Assembly (NCBI RefSeq): GCF_000585215.1
Contig: NZ_AONC01000056.1
Location: forward strand, 1-44,528
Length of the DNA stretch: 44,528 nt
Direction: 5' to 3'
From: Imhoffiella purpurea
Lineage (GTDB): Bacteria > Pseudomonadota > Gammaproteobacteria > Chromatiales > Chromatiaceae
Position 1 is the first letter of the stretch. Each line of letters starts with the position of its first letter. Below, one piece after another: positions 17,856-26,233 of this stretch. A program made the translations under genes and the position numbers. The notes under the pieces are model-generated. The model did not search any database, was not told the DNA's origin, and worked only from the letters and a program-made list of their open reading frames with translations.

Positions 17856-19322
17856 ATGGACCACCCATCAGATTCCTACGCCAGACTCGTCGCGACCAAT
17901 GCGGCTCTGCAGAAGCGGATCAACGAGCTGGAAGATTTCGTCGCACACCGCATTCCCCTGATCGACCCCGTCCAGGGACAGTCTCGACGTACCGGAATCC
18001 TGCTCGACAACCTCCCCGGAATGGTCTATCGCTGCCGCAACGACCCGCACTGGACCATGGAATACGTCAGCACGGGCGTAGAAAAGCTCACCGGCTATAC
18101 GGCAGAAGAGATTCGGCGCAATGGGATGAACTATTCGGAGGTCATCCTCGCCGAGGATCGCGAGCGCGTCTGGGAGGCGGTCCAGTCGGCACTGGACCAG
18201 GATCGCCATTTCGAGCTCGTCTACCGCATCCGTACCCGGGAAGGAGACCTCAAATGGGTCTGGGAACGCGGTTGGGGAATCTGGTCGGAATCCGACGAAC
18301 TGCTGATGCTCGAAGGATTCATCACCGACATCTCGGCACTCAAGACCACCGAGCAGGCTCTGCGCGAGAGCGAGCAGAGATACAAGCACATCGTCGAAAG
18401 CAGTCACGAGGGCATCTGGATGATCGATGCCGGCTGCCACACGACCTTCGTCAACTCGCGCATGGCCGCGATGCTGGGTTACGAGGTCGAGGACATGCTC
18501 GGCCGATGTCTGTACGACTTCATGCCGGAGGAATGCCGCGAGTCCATCCAGCGCAAGCTGGAGAAGAATGCGAGCAAGGTCGCGGAGCAGCACGACATTC
18601 GTTTCCTGCGCAAGGATGGCGCCGGAATCTGGGCTCTGCTCTCCATCAAGCCCATGACCGACGGCAATGGCGACCCTGGCGGATTGCTGGCAATGGCCGT
18701 CGACATCACCGATCGCAAGCGCATGGAGGCGACGCTGCACCGTCTGGCGACATCGGATCCGCTCACCGGGCTCTTCAACCGACGCCACTTCTATCATCTG
18801 GCGCAACAGGAGCTGGAGCGATTCAGGCGTTATCGGTATCCGCTCACCGCCATCATGGCCGACCTGGATCACTTCAAGCGGACCAACGACACCTTCGGCC
18901 ACCTTGCCGGCGACCTGGTGCTGCAGAAAGCGGCCGAACTCATGCGGGAGCAGTTGCGGACATCGGACATCCTCTGTCGCTATGGCGGTGAAGAGTTCGC
19001 CATGCTGCTACCCGAAACCGACCTGAAGACGGCCGTGATCACGGCCGAGCGCCTGAGGGCCACGATCGCCGCGAAGCCCGTGGAAACCGATCAGGGATCG
19101 ATCGCCATGACTGTCAGCCTGGGTGTCGCCGAACTCCCCCCCGGCAGCATGCGCACGGTGGAGACGCTGCTCGACTATGCCGACCGCATGCTCTATATCG
19201 CCAAGGAACGTGGACGTAATCAGGTCGCGGTCCGGGACGAAGCCACACCGTCCGCGTCCTCCGCCGCCGCACCGGACGGACACGACGACGAAGGACGAAC
19301 GGCACCGAAATCCGGTCAATGA
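17856..19322 (+). CDS. PAS-PAS-GGDEF diguanylate cyclase
   Basis: 488 residues, cytoplasmic (no signal peptide or membrane segment). A short N-terminal coiled coil is followed by PAS 1 (about 48-165), PAS 2 (about 172-290) and a GGDEF domain (about 297-460). The active-site motif is GGEEF (377-381), and an RxxD inhibitory site (RTSD, 368-371) lies exactly five residues before it, so it should make c-di-GMP with product inhibition. The tail is disordered and Ala/Asp-rich. AGAGAG precedes the ATG at 17856; an in-frame ATG at 17784 is less likely. The PAS signal is unknown. Confidence 0.9.
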   Translation: MDHPSDSYARLVATNAALQKRINELEDFVAHRIPLIDPVQGQSRRTGILLDNLPGMVYRCRNDPHWTMEYVSTGVEKLTGYTAEEIRRNGMNYSEVILAEDRERVWEAVQSALDQDRHFELVYRIRTREGDLKWVWERGWGIWSESDELLMLEGFITDISALKTTEQALRESEQRYKHIVESSHEGIWMIDAGCHTTFVNSRMAAMLGYEVEDMLGRCLYDFMPEECRESIQRKLEKNASKVAEQHDIRFLRKDGAGIWALLSIKPMTDGNGDPGGLLAMAVDITDRKRMEATLHRLATSDPLTGLFNRRHFYHLAQQELERFRRYRYPLTAIMADLDHFKRTNDTFGHLAGDLVLQKAAELMREQLRTSDILCRYGGEEFAMLLPETDLKTAVITAERLRATIAAKPVETDQGSIAMTVSLGVAELPPGSMRTVETLLDYADRMLYIAKERGRNQVAVRDEATPSASSAAAPDGHDDEGRTAPKSGQ

Positions 19323-19450
19323 TCGGACTTGCCGGCCGAGGAGCTCACGAAGTTGACGAAGCGCGACTGAATTGCCTTGGCCCAAACGGGCTGCGGCCAG
19401 TTCCAACCGATGATGACTCCGACGATGATTCCAAGCAGCAATGCGAGCAT
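19316..19450 (-). CDS. 44-residue single-pass membrane protein
   Basis: A short gene with a strong ribosome binding site (GGAGGA, 6 bases, ATG). The product starts MLALLLGIIVGVIIGWNWPQ: one glycine-rich membrane helix, then a WNWPQPVW aromatic patch and a soluble tail rich in Ser and Lys. The stop overlaps the 3' end of the convergent diguanylate cyclase gene by 7 bases. It lies 113 bases after the multi-spanning membrane protein at 19564-20337, on the same strand, so the two may be one operon. The function is unknown; I recall similar small proteins in related bacteria but cannot confirm it. Confidence 0.7.
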   Translation of the reverse strand: MLALLLGIIVGVIIGWNWPQPVWAKAIQSRFVNFVSSSAGKSDH

Positions 19451-19563
19451 GCTCGTTCCTCCAGTTGGAGTGAATGACACAGGTGGCCGGCGACCTTCCT
19501 CGCGAGAAGGACACCGAGGCCATTATCCTAGAAACGGGAGCCCAAGGGCATTGGATCGGCCGC

Positions 19564-20337
19564 TCACTCGGGATGTTCCTCGATATGGAACCCGAACAGC
19601 TCCAGCAGAATCCCCGTCACCACACCGCCGAGCAGACCGCCGAGCAGACCGGGGGGTATATAATTCACCACATGGTGGATGGTGTCTCGCGCATTCGCGT
19701 CCGTCAGGGCGGACGTGGTTCCTCCGAGGATCCAGATGCTCGCGCCCACGACGGAGGCGATGAGCCCAGCCACCACAGGCGCCGAGAGTGCGCCGGGAAG
19801 CCATCCCGCACTCACCGTCACCAGCCAGCGCTCGGAGATCTGGAAGAAGGTCCCGACCAGCGCCACCACGCCCGCGGCCAAGGCGAACATGCCGATCTGG
19901 CTTCCGGTCAGCGAGAAGGCCAGGGCGAGCGACCCGCCGGCCAGCAGACCGGCGATCAGGCCGGTCAGGGTCTCGGCCAGCGGCCGGCCTCCGCCCTTGA
20001 CGACCCAGGCATAGAAACCGCCCGCGATGATCCCGACCGCACCCGCAACCGTCACGATGGCGGTCAGCTCGACTTCTTGACCCGTGGCAATCAAATAGCC
20101 GATCGACGCCAGCACCCCGGCCATGGCGCCTACCAGGGCAACCGGCATCGCGCTATAAAACGCCGAGGTCGTCATGGCCGCAGCCGCCGCGGCAATGACC
20201 AATGGGTGCCATCCGGACAACCCGAGCAAGCCGAGCACCTGATAGAGGGCGGCGAACAGGGCGCCGAACAGCGCCCCGGCGAATCCCCATACGAAGATGG
20301 TCATCACGATCGTAGCGAACTGGTCCTTGGTGAGCAT
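19564..20337 (-). CDS. Multi-spanning Gly/Ala-rich membrane protein, unknown function
   Basis: 257 residues with about seven to eight predicted membrane helices packed with small residues (Gly, Ala) and short loops. Most charged residues lie in a central loop and the ends; the C-terminus is acidic (FHIEEHPE). I do not recognise a transporter signature. It is divergent from the gene at 20421, and a 44-residue membrane protein follows on the same strand. A role as channel, transporter or membrane-organising protein cannot be decided. Confidence 0.7.
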   Translation of the reverse strand: MLTKDQFATIVMTIFVWGFAGALFGALFAALYQVLGLLGLSGWHPLVIAAAAAAMTTSAFYSAMPVALVGAMAGVLASIGYLIATGQEVELTAIVTVAGAVGIIAGGFYAWVVKGGGRPLAETLTGLIAGLLAGGSLALAFSLTGSQIGMFALAAGVVALVGTFFQISERWLVTVSAGWLPGALSAPVVAGLIASVVGASIWILGGTTSALTDANARDTIHHVVNYIPPGLLGGLLGGVVTGILLELFGFHIEEHPE

Positions 20338-20420
20338 GCTCTAATGTCCGAAGGCTCGGTGATCAGTGGCTATAGTCTAGCCCTTGCGGGATTTCTGCAG
20401 GCCGATCGCCGTCGGATTCG

Positions 20421-21428
20421 ATGAACCCTGACCCCGTCTGGCGAGACCGACCGCTCGCTTCATTCAACCTCCACAGCGGACGTCGATGTAACCTTATGCA
20501 TCAACCTCCAAGCAACGGCGCCATACGCTGCATCGATGGCATCACCAGCATTCATTACGATGGCTATTGGATCAAGTACTACGAGCCGCCCAAGGATTCT
20601 TTCGAGGTGCGGCGCGAGCTGATACAGGCCCTGACGATCCGGCTGTTCAACCATGTCGAGCATGGGATCAATATCCCGGGATCGCGGCTCAAGGAGGCGC
20701 GCGCCGCCTATGCCGCCGAGACGGATACCGAGCGCAAGCGGGTCAACGGCGCCATGCTGGCCGGCGCCCTCTTCAACCGCGCCTCGGATATTTTCAGGTC
20801 GCTGGTGGATCTGCAGCATGCCGGCATGGAGATCACCCCCGAGCATCCGCTCATGCGCGATTGCGGCCATTGTCTGATGGAGGCGCTCGAACTCGGCAAG
20901 ATGGTGCGTCATCGCGGCGGAGACGAGGGGATCGACGAGCTCTGGGGAGAGCCATTCAAGGCGTTCTCGATTCCGATCGAGGATTTCTATGCCAGCCGCT
21001 ACCTGAAGATCGCCATGACCATGCGTGACATCGACCGGGTCGGAACGGCATTGAAGGTCACCTTCGCCGACAGCAAGCAGATACTCGGCCTAGACTCCCG
21101 GGTCGACGAACTCATCGCAACCGCCAAGCGTAAATGCGAGATCCTGCGCACCGATCCGGAGGTGTTCGAGGTCTGGCCGGCCTATGTCGTCGCCAGCGAG
21201 CGGCTGTGCAATCTGGAACCCATCCTGCCGGGCAACCACGATGCGGCGGGCATTCGCGAGGCGGTCGACGGAACGCGCCTGCTGCGCGAGGGCACCGATC
21301 TGGTGAGCTTCATCGTGCGCGCCCGAGTTCCAATGCCTAAAAGCACCCGCGAATTCATCGACCGCTGCGATCAGTTCCGCCGTACCTTTTTCACCGAGCG
21401 AGCGACGCGTCCGAGCGGGGATTCGTAG
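20421..21428 (+). CDS. Conserved-looking cytoplasmic protein, unknown function
   Basis: 335 residues, or 310 if the start is the ATG at 20496 (MHQPPSNG), which I think equally likely because the first 25 residues look unlike a protein start. No signal peptide or membrane segment; mostly helical, with GYWIKYYEPP, a His/Cys pair (RDCGHC) and Arg-rich helices. No known domain is recognised. The esterase gene follows 23 bases downstream, so they are probably co-transcribed. Confidence 0.65.
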   Translation: MNPDPVWRDRPLASFNLHSGRRCNLMHQPPSNGAIRCIDGITSIHYDGYWIKYYEPPKDSFEVRRELIQALTIRLFNHVEHGINIPGSRLKEARAAYAAETDTERKRVNGAMLAGALFNRASDIFRSLVDLQHAGMEITPEHPLMRDCGHCLMEALELGKMVRHRGGDEGIDELWGEPFKAFSIPIEDFYASRYLKIAMTMRDIDRVGTALKVTFADSKQILGLDSRVDELIATAKRKCEILRTDPEVFEVWPAYVVASERLCNLEPILPGNHDAAGIREAVDGTRLLREGTDLVSFIVRARVPMPKSTREFIDRCDQFRRTFFTERATRPSGDS

Positions 21429-21451
21429 CGAGCGAACCGAGGCACTTCAGC

Positions 21452-22030
21452 ATGCTCATCTATCTTCACGGTCTCGACAGCTCGAGCCAATCCGCCAAGG
21501 CGAAACTGCTCAGGGAGCGGCTCGCACCATTCGAGGTCAGGGCGATCGACTATCGCCCCCACCGCCCGGACGAGGCCGTCGCTCGACTGTCGAGGTTCTT
21601 CGCGGATCTGGGGGACTGCCGTCCAGCCGTGATCGGGAGTTCCATGGGGGGCTTCTACGGACAGTATCTGGCGCGCCGCTTCGATTTTTCGCATCTGTTC
21701 ATGATCAACCCGGCGCTCACGCCCTGGATCTTCGTCGAGGAGCGCATCGGCAGCGTGCAAACGGCCGCCGATGGCGAGGAGTACCCCATCACCGCCGAGT
21801 TGGTCGAACGGCTCCGAGCCTATGGGATAGCACAACCCTGCGACGGGACGCCCACGACCCTCTTCCTGGACCGCGGCGACACGCTGCTCGACTACCGTAT
21901 CGCCGAGGATCTATACAGGGACTGCGCGCGGCTCATGATCTGGGACGGCGGAGATCACGCCTTCCAGCACATGGAGGAGGCGATCGAGATCGTCCGCGAG
22001 CATCTCGCCCAGCCCGAACACCGGCGTTAG
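21452..22030 (+). CDS. YqiA-like alpha/beta-hydrolase (UPF0227 esterase)
   Basis: 192 residues with the small alpha/beta-hydrolase fold of the YqiA family: an N-terminal IYLHGLDSS oxyanion motif, the nucleophile serine in GSSMGGFYG (about residue 64-72), an acid residue in FLDRGDTLLDY and the catalytic histidine in GGDHAFQH. Such enzymes hydrolyse short acyl esters in vitro; the natural substrate is unknown. It probably forms an operon with the unknown gene 23 bases upstream. Confidence 0.85.
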   Translation: MLIYLHGLDSSSQSAKAKLLRERLAPFEVRAIDYRPHRPDEAVARLSRFFADLGDCRPAVIGSSMGGFYGQYLARRFDFSHLFMINPALTPWIFVEERIGSVQTAADGEEYPITAELVERLRAYGIAQPCDGTPTTLFLDRGDTLLDYRIAEDLYRDCARLMIWDGGDHAFQHMEEAIEIVREHLAQPEHRR

Positions 22031-22060
22031 GTTGGGCCGACCGGTGGAAGGCATCTAAGT

Positions 22061-22134
22061 GATTGTCCATCAAATGTTTCCCGATTTGCAGACGACGGAT
22101 GGGCAAGAATCGGGAACTTTTTGGTGGACAGTTC
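22061..22134. repeat. Miniature imperfect inverted-repeat element
   Basis: About 74 bases with two arms, 22061-22089 and 22103-22134, that are near reverse complements (TGTCCAnCAAA...GTTCCCGATT and its partner) around a 13-base loop. It sits exactly in the gap between two convergent genes, ending one base before the stop codon of the TraB-like gene. The arms look like paired transposon ends, so it may be a MITE; it could equally act as a bidirectional terminator. Confidence 0.55.
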
Positions 22135-23334
22135 CTAAGCCGAATTCAACAACTGCCCGACGACATGAAAGCCGGCGACATAGGTTCCGATCGCGGCGCC
22201 CAGTGTGCTCAGCAGAAAGACCAGGAAAACGCGCGAGATCCGGTTGCGCCACCAGCCGCTCCAGGTCGCCACGTCCGCGCGCAGACGGCTGAAATCGCCG
22301 ACGCTCGGCTTGCGCAGATAGAGCTCCACCGCGCCCGTGACCATCCCGGCTCCCAGGGTCGGGTTCAGCGTGGTCAAGGGCGCGGCGAGGAAGGCCGAGA
22401 CGATGGTCAGCGGATGTCCCGCCGCCAGCAGCGTCCCGAGCGCGGACAGCCCGCCCGTGATCAAGGCCCAGGAGGTCAGCAGCTCCAGGCCGAAGCTGGG
22501 ACCGATGACGAAACCGTAGGCGAAACCGGCCAGAATGAGTATGAGTAGCCCCCAGGCCAACGCCTGGGGCCAGCGGCTCGACGGCGGGATCTCCTCCAAC
22601 CGCTCTAGAACCGCAGCCGGATCCGAGCGCTCGGCCTCCAGATATCGCCCGACCCCCTTCAGGTGCCCGACCCCGACGACGGCGAGCACGCGGCGCGCGC
22701 CCGTCCGGGCCGCTTCGCGTCTCAGCTTCGCCGCCATGTAGCGATCGCGCTCTTCGATCAAGGGTTCATAGAGATCGCGACGATCGGCCGCGAACTCGGC
22801 AAACGTGGTCTCCAGCACATCGCCGTCCTTGAGACGCTCGACCTCCTCCTCCGTCACCTCCTCTGAGGTCAGCATGGCGCCGACCAGACCGGCGAACAGG
22901 GAATAGCGCTTCCACCATCCGAGGCTGGCGGAGATACGCTTGAGCGTGATACCGATCTCGCGATCGATCAGCATGACCGGCAGATCGCGCTCCTTGGCCA
23001 GTCGCAGCGCCATGCGCTGCTCCGAGCCGGGCTCGATGCCGAATTGATCCGCGAGCCGCTGCTGATAGGCCGAGAGCGCCAGGTTCGCGACCACCATATA
23101 GACCCGGTTCTGGCGGATGACGGAGAAGAGATCCATCTGAGAAAGCGATTTGGGATCCATCAGCGCATTGAATCGGCTGCGGCAGAGCTCGACGGCGATG
23201 GCGTCGAAGTCTCCTGTCTGGATCAGCTTGCCGACCTCATCGGCGCTGGCGCGCGACACGTGGGCAGTGCCAAGAATGGTCAGATGAAGGTCGTCGAGGA
23301 CGATTTCACGCCGTGGTTCGATTGGCTCAGCCAT
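22135..23334 (-). CDS. TraB/PrgY family membrane protein
   Basis: 399 residues. The N-terminal soluble domain carries the family motif LGTAHVS (residues 21-27), AVELCRSRFNAL, an acidic EE-rich stretch and VVGVGHLKGV, residues proposed to form a metal-dependent protease-like (TIKI/ChaN-related) site. The C-terminal third has about four membrane helices, ending GTYVAGFHVVGQLLNSA. Relatives regulate pheromone activity in Enterococcus (PrgY); the role in proteobacteria is unknown. The ATG at 23334 follows AGGA; the frame is open to 23532. It is convergent with the esterase gene. Confidence 0.88.
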   Translation of the reverse strand: MAEPIEPRREIVLDDLHLTILGTAHVSRASADEVGKLIQTGDFDAIAVELCRSRFNALMDPKSLSQMDLFSVIRQNRVYMVVANLALSAYQQRLADQFGIEPGSEQRMALRLAKERDLPVMLIDREIGITLKRISASLGWWKRYSLFAGLVGAMLTSEEVTEEEVERLKDGDVLETTFAEFAADRRDLYEPLIEERDRYMAAKLRREAARTGARRVLAVVGVGHLKGVGRYLEAERSDPAAVLERLEEIPPSSRWPQALAWGLLILILAGFAYGFVIGPSFGLELLTSWALITGGLSALGTLLAAGHPLTIVSAFLAAPLTTLNPTLGAGMVTGAVELYLRKPSVGDFSRLRADVATWSGWWRNRISRVFLVFLLSTLGAAIGTYVAGFHVVGQLLNSA

Positions 23335-23546
23335 GGAAATCCTGTCGATTGGGATGCCTTGCTCCAGGGATAGAAGCACGAAGGGCGGCATGATATACCG
23401 ATCCCATGTGAATTTTCGGCTTTTCCCGGCCGAAGGGGACGTCCGAGCAGAACCGGCCCAAGCGCCCCCAGAATCTCGAGACGGAGGCGCGCATTGGTGG
23501 CCCGCCCGCGATGCCGTATCATCCCCCGGCAACGCTCTCTGCCGCC

Positions 23547-24005
23547 ATGGACATCCTCATGAGATTTTCGCTGAATGGACCGACGGGCCGGAAGCGGCCA
23601 TTATGGATCGGAATCGGCCTCGCCATCGCGATTCTGGCAACCACCGGCGGATGCGGCGCCATCAAGAAGGACAAGATGGCGGTCACGCTGCAGGCCGCCA
23701 CCCATGGATACCAATCGGCACTGCGCTGGGGCTATTACGAGAGCGCCTACGCCTTCGTGGATCCCAAGCAACGAGAAGACAAACCCATGCCGCCCGATCT
23801 GACGGGGCTGCATCTGACCGGCTACGACGTGGTCCAGCCCCCGAGCATCAAGAAGGACGAGGATACAGCGACCCAGATCGTAAGGATCGAGTATCTCTAC
23901 GAGAGCAAGCAGGTGGTCAAATCGCTGACCGATCGTCAGCTGTGGCAGTGGGACGCGGACAAGAAGACCTGGTGGCTCATATCCGGATTGCCCAAGTTCA
24001 AATAG
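23547..24005 (+). CDS. Putative lipoprotein with small C-terminal domain
   Basis: About 152 residues. A basic N-terminus and hydrophobic segment lead to ATTGGCGA, a non-ideal lipobox whose cysteine would be lipidated. The mature part is about 110 residues with GYQSALRWGYYESAYAFVDP and a tryptophan-rich end (RQLWQWDADKKTWWLISGLP), resembling small NTF2-like or DUF4878-like folds; this is only a shape guess. The start is uncertain: ATGs at 23511, 23547 and 23559 are all in frame and none has a good ribosome binding site. Confidence 0.65.
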   Translation: MDILMRFSLNGPTGRKRPLWIGIGLAIAILATTGGCGAIKKDKMAVTLQAATHGYQSALRWGYYESAYAFVDPKQREDKPMPPDLTGLHLTGYDVVQPPSIKKDEDTATQIVRIEYLYESKQVVKSLTDRQLWQWDADKKTWWLISGLPKFK

Positions 24006-24025
24006 TGCCGACGGCCCGCAGCCGC

Positions 24026-24412
24026 TCATTCGGCCGGTGGGGGCTCGCCGATCTCCTTCTCGGCCGAGATCATAGCCGCGATGCGGTCCAATTCGGCGCG
24101 ACGTCCGGGAGGCAGCGCATCGCGGCGCCGCATCAGATCGTTCAGCATCGTCTCGGCACGATCGAGACGATCGGCGGCGATGGCATCCTTGACGGCTCGG
24201 ATGGCGAGACTCACCTCGCCGCTCGGCAAGGAGTCCGCGACGGATACCGGCGACGAGCGCCGATCCGCGGAGACCTGCGTCGGCGTCCGATCGCACCCAG
24301 AAAGCATGGCAAGAGCGGCGAAGAGCAGCCAATGCGCCCCTGGCCTGCCTATTCGAGACCTCCGCGCCCGCCGCTCGCCGAACACTCCCACCGGAACAGC
24401 CTGCAACCTCAT
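24026..24412 (-). CDS. Putative small lipoprotein
   Basis: 128 residues: an arginine-rich N-terminus, a hydrophobic stretch, a convincing lipobox (LSGC at about residue 40), then a low-complexity linker and a helical C-terminus (LDRAETMLNDLMRRRDALPPGRRAEL). The start at 24412 is supported by GAGAAGG 6 bases upstream. It overlaps head-to-head with the start codon of the DUF3301 gene: both ATGs lie in the same CATG at 24410-24413. No family recognised. Confidence 0.65.
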   Translation of the reverse strand: MRLQAVPVGVFGERRARRSRIGRPGAHWLLFAALAMLSGCDRTPTQVSADRRSSPVSVADSLPSGEVSLAIRAVKDAIAADRLDRAETMLNDLMRRRDALPPGRRAELDRIAAMISAEKEIGEPPPAE

Positions 24413-24725
24413 GGATAACCTTCTCGCGATTCTTCTGGTGGTTCTGATCGGCTGGTTCTGGCTGGACAGCCTGCGCGCGCGCGAGATCGCGGTCGGCATC
24501 TGTCAGGCGGCCTGCAGACGACAGGAGGTACAGCTCCTGGATCAAGCCATCGCGTTGAGGCGCCTGGGTCTCTCATGGCGCGCGGAGGGATTGAAACTGC
24601 GCCGCGTCTATCGCTTCGACTTCAGCGAGGAGGGAACGGGACGGCGCAGCGGCTATCTCGTCATGCGCGGCATGGCGCTCGAGGATCTGAGCTTCGGTCT
24701 ACCGACCCGAATCGAGGATGCCTGA
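24411..24725 (+). CDS. DUF3301 family membrane-anchored protein
   Basis: 104 residues: an N-terminal membrane helix ending in WFWLDSLRAREIA, then a cytoplasmic domain with ACRRQEVQLLDQAIAL and LRRVYRFDFSEEGTGRRSG. These are the conserved features of DUF3301, a gammaproteobacterial family of unknown function. Its ATG shares bases with the ATG of the divergent lipoprotein gene. A weak GGAA lies 13 bases upstream. Confidence 0.85.
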   Translation: MDNLLAILLVVLIGWFWLDSLRAREIAVGICQAACRRQEVQLLDQAIALRRLGLSWRAEGLKLRRVYRFDFSEEGTGRRSGYLVMRGMALEDLSFGLPTRIEDA

Positions 24726-24760
24726 GGCATCGGGGATAAAAACCGAACGGATCGAGCGCA

Positions 24761-25228
24761 CTATTTGACCAGCTTGAGCGTCGGCCCGCCCCTGCCCTTA
24801 CCCTTGCCGCCCGAATCATCGCCAGATTCACCCTTGGGCGCACTACCCCCGGAATCCTCGACCGGCTTCAATGCCGGACCGTCGGACGGGGCTTGGGCGT
24901 CCGTCTCATCGCTCGGGTAATGCGGGTCAGGGAACACCATGCCCTGGCCGTTCTCGCGGGTGAAGATCCCGATCACCGCCTCGCTCGGGGCCATGATCTC
25001 GCGAGCGACACCGTTGAAGCGCGCGCCGAACTGGATCCAGTCGTTCCCGATGACGAGTCCTCGAACCGCACCCGGTGAGATATTGAGCACGATGCGCCCA
25101 CCGTCCACGAATTCCTGCGGAACGCTGGCATCCGGATAGTTCGCATCCACCACCAGATGAGGGGTCATCCGATTGTCCAGGATCCACTCGTAGATCGCTC
25201 GGATCAGATAGGGCTTGCTGGACGTCAT
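24761..25228 (-). CDS. sspB: ClpXP adaptor (stringent starvation protein B)
   Basis: Binds ssrA-tagged and some other substrates and delivers them to ClpXP. The 155-residue product has the folded substrate-binding domain (about 1-110, with YEWILDNRMTPHLVVDANYP and LNISPGAVRGL), a flexible Gly/Ser-rich linker and the C-terminal ClpX-docking tail GGPTLKLVK. I chose the ATG at 25228 with GAGG upstream; an in-frame ATG at 25249 overlaps the sspA stop (ATGA). sspA lies directly upstream, as in E. coli. Confidence 0.94.
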   Translation of the reverse strand: MTSSKPYLIRAIYEWILDNRMTPHLVVDANYPDASVPQEFVDGGRIVLNISPGAVRGLVIGNDWIQFGARFNGVAREIMAPSEAVIGIFTRENGQGMVFPDPHYPSDETDAQAPSDGPALKPVEDSGGSAPKGESGDDSGGKGKGRGGPTLKLVK

Positions 25229-25245
25229 GTCGTCGGCCTCGTCGA

Positions 25246-25884
25246 TCATCGGACGGCGCTCGCGACCATCTCCTTTTCCGCCTCGGTGAGACTCTCGCGG
25301 AAGGCATCCCAGGAAAAGATCCGATTCATATAGACCCGCAACGCCTCGGCCTGGCTCGGCAGCTCGATCCCGAGCACCGGGAGCCTCCACAGCAGGGGGG
25401 CGACACAGCAATCGACGAGGGAGAATTCCTCGCTCATGAAGAAGGGATGCGCCCCGAACACAGGGGAGGTCACGGTCAGACTCTCGGTCAGCTCCTTGCG
25501 GGCCTGGGCGACCTCGTCTCCAGCGCCCTTCATGATACGCCCCATCAGCGAATACCAGTCGCGGTCGATGCGATACATGAAGAGTCGCGCATTGGCTCGC
25601 GACACCGGATCGACCGGAAGCAGAGGCGGATGGGGAAAGCGCTCGTCCAGATACTCCATGATGATCCGAGACTCGTAGAGACGCAGATCCCGATCCACGA
25701 ACGTAGGTACCGTACCATAGGGATTGAAATCCATGACCTCGTCCGGCAAGGCATGCGCATCGACATCGACGACGTCGACGGCGATTCCTTTCTCGGCGAG
25801 CACCATTCTGACCCGATGGCAATATGGACAAACGGGATCGGAGAATAACGTCATCACAGCTCGTCTGCTTGCAGCCACTGCCAT
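25246..25884 (-). CDS. sspA: Stringent starvation protein A
   Basis: 212-residue GST-fold protein: thioredoxin-like N-domain (about 10-85) with CPYC near the active-site position, then an all-helical C-domain. SspA binds RNA polymerase and shapes transcription in stationary phase and acid stress in E. coli; the enzymatic GST activity is usually absent. AGGGAAG precedes the ATG. The petC-sspA-sspB order is common in gamma- and betaproteobacteria. The CPYC pair may be redox-active, unlike E. coli SspA. Confidence 0.92.
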   Translation of the reverse strand: MAVAASRRAVMTLFSDPVCPYCHRVRMVLAEKGIAVDVVDVDAHALPDEVMDFNPYGTVPTFVDRDLRLYESRIIMEYLDERFPHPPLLPVDPVSRANARLFMYRIDRDWYSLMGRIMKGAGDEVAQARKELTESLTVTSPVFGAHPFFMSEEFSLVDCCVAPLLWRLPVLGIELPSQAEALRVYMNRIFSWDAFRESLTEAEKEMVASAVR

Positions 25885-26233
25885 ATCTTCCCTTTTCCAG
25901 CACTGAGGCTGAGCCCGGCAGGGCTCGATTGGGTTTCTTGATGCCGATCTCGATCCCTGACGGCCGTCGTACGACTCGCCGCTCCGAAGTGGCGGTCGAG
26001 GCCCCGTCCCGAAGGCCGAGCGAACTCATTCCCAGGTGACGGTCAAATGCCAGAATCGGGAGAATATACCCTCCGAGACGGCGACGCATGGAGAATTTAC
26101 CGAGCGACCCGCCCGGATGACCGGCCCAGAGCACGTCGACATGGACGGCCCCGGCCGATCGCAATCCATTGCGGACGAGACGAGCGAAGGACGGCAGCGA
26201 TCGAAACCGGCGCCGTCCCAAGCGCTCGCCCGA
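25885..26233. other. 349-base gap between petC and sspA
   Basis: No gene is supported. A small perfect hairpin GAGCCC/GGGCTC (25911-25926) lies just before the sspA start, without a T-run on the minus strand. A possible -10 element TATATT reads on the minus strand near 26065, but no matching -35 was found. The sspA promoter is presumably here. Confidence 0.35.
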
